The translations under genes and the position numbers were made by a program. Shown here in pieces: positions 59,459 to 64,000 of a stretch of DNA of 64,000 nucleotides (positions are counted from its first letter, which is position 1; every line of letters begins with the position of its first letter). The notes below the pieces were generated by a model. The model saw only the letters and a list, made by a program, of their open reading frames with translations, was not told the origin of the DNA and made no database searches. Source of the DNA: Paralvinella palmiformis (taxonomy: Eukaryota; Annelida; Polychaeta; Terebellida; Alvinellidae); assembly GCA_025642065.1 (NCBI GenBank), contig JAODUP010000057.1, positions 661,501-725,500 on the forward strand, written 5' to 3'.

Positions 59459-61549
59459 TATCTACATATGGAAGCAATCAATGTGTGTGTGTGTGTTTGC
59501 GCGCGCGTGAAAATTAATAGTAATTTTGTCTTCAAATCTACCCGCTTCCTCTAAAAAGTAAGAATACATTCCCTTAATGAGGACCGACTCCTTACTTTCA
59601 AGTAATGCACCCCTTTTCTTTTGCATAGGTTGTTTCCAATTGTGCGATCAGTGGCCTTGAATAGTTCAACTCTTGTGGTGATTTTGGCATCTGTAAACAC
59701 ATTTCCCGTGAGAAAAACACCCCCGTCAATAAGAGAAATTGTTGAAAACCTACAATACTAAAATGTATTTTGATGATTCCGAATATGCTAATTTGTTTCA
59801 TTAAAGATTCAATTTTTGTAATCAGGAAAATACATTACCAAATAATTTCTGAAACTGTACTCTATGAGTGTCGAACAGGCTTATAACATACTGCGACAGA
59901 AAGATTTCTTTCGGTGGTATATTTTATTGCGCTTCACTGAACTATATAAACCCCATGTAGGCCTAGTTAATTATTTATATTAAAATTAGTGTCATCAATG
60001 GTTGTATTCATCGCGGAAAGCATAAATTAGCGGTATAGCTTTCTGTTAAAGAATAATACGACAAAGATTAATCAATATTATAAGAGTGATCGTCATATTT
60101 AAAACTCTATATGGTACCACAAGAGAAGATGAGAGACTTTCTTTTCAATATTAGCCTTGTTCAGATTGATCTTCATTGATCACTATAAAATATATACAAT
60201 CCTTTATTTAAGACGTCGTAATCATAACTCAGATACAAGGTTTATGCGTATTTTATTATTATATGTACATAAAGATTAGCCGACGTATTGCATATAACAC
60301 AAAACGTATTAATGCATGCTGTAATATTAATTTTCATTAGAGACAAATATATGTGAAATTATGTTTATTGATTGGTATTGATGTCATAAAAGTCAGCTAT
60401 GGATCAATGCAAATAATTTTATAAGGGAAGAAACTAAAGGAAAGATATATTCTGTCAAGAAGAATATATTTTATAACCTATTACGACATGTATTATGAGA
60501 TGCTACAACATATTTTGACAAAATATGTAATATTCAGTTTCATATTCTACTATGTTAATTTACCGTTATAATATATCTTACATACTAACTTTGAATAGGT
60601 GAAAATATACATTTACGCAAACATTTACAACACACAGACGTACACACATGCGCGCACGCATATATATATATGTGTGTATATATTTGTGTGTGTGTGTAGC
60701 TGCTCGGCACATATATACAACTGAAACAATTCTAATAAGTATAAATATCGGGCCAGAAACGTGATGGTTATACCTGGCACTAATACATTACTCTAACGGA
60801 CCGTTATACCCGGACATATACCGGGACATATACCGGGACCGTTATACCGGGACATATACCGGGCCCCTAGTACGCCGCTGTTATTGACGGGTGCCGAGTG
60901 CCGACATTGGCCTTGTAGGGCTGCTCTTTTATTCAACCATTACCGACCCGGTATAACAATGTTTACTGGGGAAGGTGATGGACTAACACACACACACACA
61001 CAGAGAGAGAGAGAATTTGAGGTCAAATTCGGGTATTCCAAGTTTACGGTTATAATTTTCTGCACCGGAAATATATCTGACATTTGAATCATCATCCATT
61101 CTTTGGACTACAGACTTGTGTATTCTAGAAGTTGTATTTGCTATATGCTATTCTGTTAATTTTGGGGGCTGAGAATCCCGGATCTAAATGATTGTAGCAG
61201 ACACGGTACTTTGCTTTGTCCTGTCAAGTTAAGGGGAATTGATACCCCGTGCCATCGCTGGAACCATCTTAATTATAGGGAGTTTCTAGTTACCTCCAGG
61301 ATTTACCGCAGGACATATGGTTGTCTCCTGATGAGGGGGTAGATGGTCTTGTGGATGATTGCTGATCGTCACAATATATATTTTGCTTAGTCTTCGGCGG
61401 GGAGGGATTGATAAACCGGAGGTAATTTGTTCGAAATATTTAGACAAATATTCGGTAGTGCAGGGCATTCGATTAGGTAGCGGATTGAATCAAAACGGTT
61501 TTGACATACTTGAAACTCTTGGAACACGATTGACATCTGAGTAGCCGAG
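59459..61549. other. AT-rich intergenic stretch
   Basis: Apart from small GT/CA/GA microsatellites (60653-60697, 60987-61013) and the short tandem repeat at 60.8 kb, no gene or element is recognised. Confidence 0.5.
60797..60866. repeat. Short tandem repeat of GACATATACCGGG
   Basis: Three to four units of GGACATATACCGGG, alternating with CCGTTATACCGGG. CG-rich against an AT-rich background. Confidence 0.75.
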
Positions 61550-62520
61550 GATGGGTAACTATAAATATATTTGGGGATGGTCTATGGTCTGGTATAGGGT
61601 AGTCCTGAGGTACCGAGTACCAGTAGAATCGGGTAGAATCTGTCATTTTCTTGATCCTGTTTAGAATTCGTCGTCCTAGAGCTCCGATGGTGCGTTGACA
61701 TATCTGGATAGTGTCAAGGGTTGTGGAAAAGTTGGCAAGTCAGTCAGCTTCTTCGTTCCCGAGGATTCGGCGTTGGCGTTCAGTGACAGATAATCTGGAT
61801 GGCTAGTTGTTTGAGATATTAGGAGACACCTCATTTTTTTGACGTCGATTTCGTAAATCCCACTGGTTATAGCTGTCTAATCCTACAAGCTTGGAAAGGG
61901 CGCCTCCCCGTGGTCTAGCGGTAGCGTGTTGGACCACAGATCACTACCACCACCCGTGTTCGAATCTCGGCGTGGGCATATCTGAAGGTTGTTTCGTCTT
62001 GGATTTCGCCTCATTACCTTTGGAGGTCGCTCGGCCCATTTAGCCTACCTTGTGCATAAAAGTGGCCGTAAAACATCAATCATCATCATCATCACCTACA
62101 AGATTGGACAATAGTATATTTTTGGTATACTTTCGTACTACCCCTTCGGTCTGATGGCCATGTTAGCCATTGTACTCGTACGTATAGTATATTAGATTGG
62201 GGATATCCATCATATACTGAGAAGGTGACGTTCTGCTGTAAGTACGAAGAGAAGAAATGTTGAGACCGTCAGTGTAAATAAAGATGGATCTATCCATTAC
62301 AAGATGGATCCTTCCATTACAAGAAAGAGACGCACACGAAAGAGAAAACATCATCCGATCTTCATCCGGTATCCAGACGCACAAAAACCTTCGACTTTGG
62401 CGAATGACGAACAGACTCCATCGTGCAGTCAACATACTGGCCAATCCTGAGGTCAAACTTCTTGTTCACCCAGTCTCCGGAATGAGCTCACAGTTAACGG
62501 AATCGGTTCATTTTTAGCCG
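61550..62520 (-). pseudogene. Decayed LINE ORF2 fragment with RNase H domain, interrupted by a SINE
   Basis: On the minus strand, before the SINE, FIYTDGLNISSL matches the first catalytic block of RNase H (YTDGS). After the SINE, ERQRRILGNEEAD then a TGA then LANFS matches the GNExADxLA block. In-frame stops and the SINE insertion at 61896-62094 break the frame. A terminal RNase H is typical of I-type and some R1/Jockey-superfamily LINEs. No reverse transcriptase motif is visible within the window. Confidence 0.7.
61896..62094 (+). mobile_element. SINE family A with target-site duplication, inserted in a LINE relic
   Basis: Full head, body and ATC tail. It is flanked by CCTACAAGCTTGGA (61882-61895) and CCTACAAGATTGGA (62095-62108), a 14-bp duplication with one mismatch. 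This is a textbook retroposition footprint. It splits the RNase H relic on the minus strand. Confidence 0.92.
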
Positions 62521-63223
62521 AGGTTCTATACAAGTACATCAAATAAGTCCACAGTTGCTCCCCATCCTATACTGAAACCGGCCAATGTGGACGTGTAGAG
62601 GCGAAGACCGCTAGACTTATCGATTTGGTTATTGTTGTGTTTGTATTATTGTGACCGTCAAATCAGATCAATATCGTCAACAATTATCACAACAATCTAA
62701 AATTAAGTCGCTTCTGGATCGATACCAGATACCAGCCGTATGACGAAGTAGTCACTCAGATACTGGTTATATATATTAGGGGTCATCTCAGAACATCGAT
62801 GTCGGCTATCAGACGAAATTACTTTAGTGTGTGTGTGGGGGTCATCTCTCGTCGGACATGGATTCCCCAGAGCAGCGGAGGCAGAGTTTCATGGTTTTCA
62901 ATGTAGGCCGGATTCTCGTTCTGAACATTTCGGTTTGAACAACGATAAACTGCGTAATACAATTGAAATTCAGATAGGGAAATACTTCTAGCGATAGATT
63001 AAGTTCTTGTTATTCAGCATATTCCATTATTAAATGTTGTTTTTGTCAATAAATGAGAGTAAATAGTCCGCTAGTATCGGTTAAAAATCAATGCCGGATT
63101 ATTGCTCTATCAATCGATACTTTTATGTAACATAATATATCTCCGATTTGGTGAGTATTTTCGATTCAATTAGCACATCCGTTTGTTTATTAGAATTATG
63201 CTATCTATGCCGCGCATTATCAC

Positions 63224-63262
63224 TGACGTGCGCATGCGCCATGGGTCTACTGCTAGACGATG
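63224..63262 (+). promoter_or_regulatory. NRF1-like palindrome and CRE half-site near an ATGGCG
   Basis: TGACGTGCGCATGCGCC contains the GCGCATGCGC NRF1-type core (63230-63239) and an overlapping TGACGT. An ATGGCG follows at about 63260 and another Kozak-like AAAAATGGCGACACC at 63845. It may be the promoter of a gene continuing beyond the right edge. Confidence 0.3.
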
Positions 63263-64000
63263 GCGAACGTTCTACACGGAAAATGACCACAAATAAAACA
63301 AATCGTTGAAGATATCTCTGAATTGTCCTGGTAAAATGATAGTATTACAACGGCCTTGTCCATTTTCGATGTTATTATAAATGGCCAAAGATGTGTATTG
63401 AAGAACACTATGGGAAAGCCACCGCCTATACGTAAACTTTCGCTACGAATTCGGCAATCCGCTTGAACACGGGCAATGTGTTTTGCGAACTACCATATAG
63501 AACTTCCAATTTAATCTATTTTGTTTACTAAATCAATCTTCTTTGTATAGAAATATATTAAATATCACCTTATCTTTCATTTTCCTTTATTGACTGTTGG
63601 AATCGTGGAGTATTATCACCGGCAATGATCGTTAAAATATACAAACAAATCTCGCGTACACACTGAAAAGGAATGGTGATCCAGACTCTGCGATTAACGG
63701 ATCATGTTTACGACCCGGATTGTAGTAGTTCTAAATCCTGCCGCCAGACGTCACTAGCTTAATTGGCAAGGTCTATTAGTTTGCGGACAGAGAAAATTAT
63801 ACATACCAATTAAACGGTTTTACTAGGTCACGTGACATCAGCGAAAAATGGCGACACCAGTGAGGGCAACCAACAATCTTTGGATCGCCAAAAGTTACAC
63901 ATATCTAAAAATCCATCCTCGGACTACGAAAATTTGTTAACAAATAGTTGGAGAAGATCATTATTGAAAATATGGGATTAACTAAACAAGATACATGCGA

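Overview
This is an animal nuclear DNA window. It shows intron-rich genes with GT/AG splice sites, very dense microsatellites, tRNA-derived SINEs, miniature inverted-repeat DNA transposons and a decayed LINE. Nothing looks bacterial or organellar. The style (AT-rich, abundant AC/AT/GA repeats, SINEs ending in an ATC-rich tail, the 'TTTATATAGCGCC' interspersed motif) fits a marine lophotrochozoan, probably a mollusc. That assignment is inference and cannot be proven from the window.

Two protein-coding genes can be assembled exon by exon, both on the minus strand. (1) 57608 to 44404 is a SEC14-like protein 2 (SEC14L2/TAP family) gene. Twelve coding exons join in phase to 423 codons plus a stop, giving CRAL-TRIO-N, CRAL-TRIO lipid-binding and GOLD domains. 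(2) 27763 to 21175 is a three-exon gene with two phase-0 introns, encoding a 299-residue protein with two membrane segments. It resembles BK-channel beta subunits (KCNMB), with an FWPT motif in the second membrane segment and a cysteine-containing, N-glycosylatable extracellular loop. The family call is tentative; the exon chain is well supported.

Layout: 1-3.5 kb is AT-rich intergenic DNA with microsatellites. 3.9-6.1 kb is a 27-bp minisatellite with decayed edges, arranged as a higher-order repeat of about 983 bp. 6.2-21 kb is intergenic with several SINE copies and many simple repeats. 21.2-27.8 kb is the KCNMB-like gene, with a GC-rich promoter-like segment to about 28.3 kb. 28.3-36.9 kb is simple repeats, a 19-bp minisatellite and a TTGCTCACC-repeat element. 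36.9-41.0 kb is a direct segmental duplication (two copies 2575 bp apart) with an LTR-like element between the copies. 41-44.4 kb is AT-rich sequence, probably the SEC14L 3' UTR and flank, holding a plus-strand gene relic. 44.4-57.6 kb is the SEC14L gene, whose introns hold SINEs, a hAT-type MITE with an 8-bp target duplication, two other inverted-repeat elements and a candidate poison exon. 57.6-64 kb holds further repeats and a LINE RNase H relic split by a SINE. Near the right edge a CpG/NRF1-like site suggests another promoter.

No operon-like cooperation is visible. The two genes are unrelated neighbours: one lipid-transfer/Golgi-type protein and one membrane protein of probable channel-auxiliary type. 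Most of the remaining sequence is repeats.
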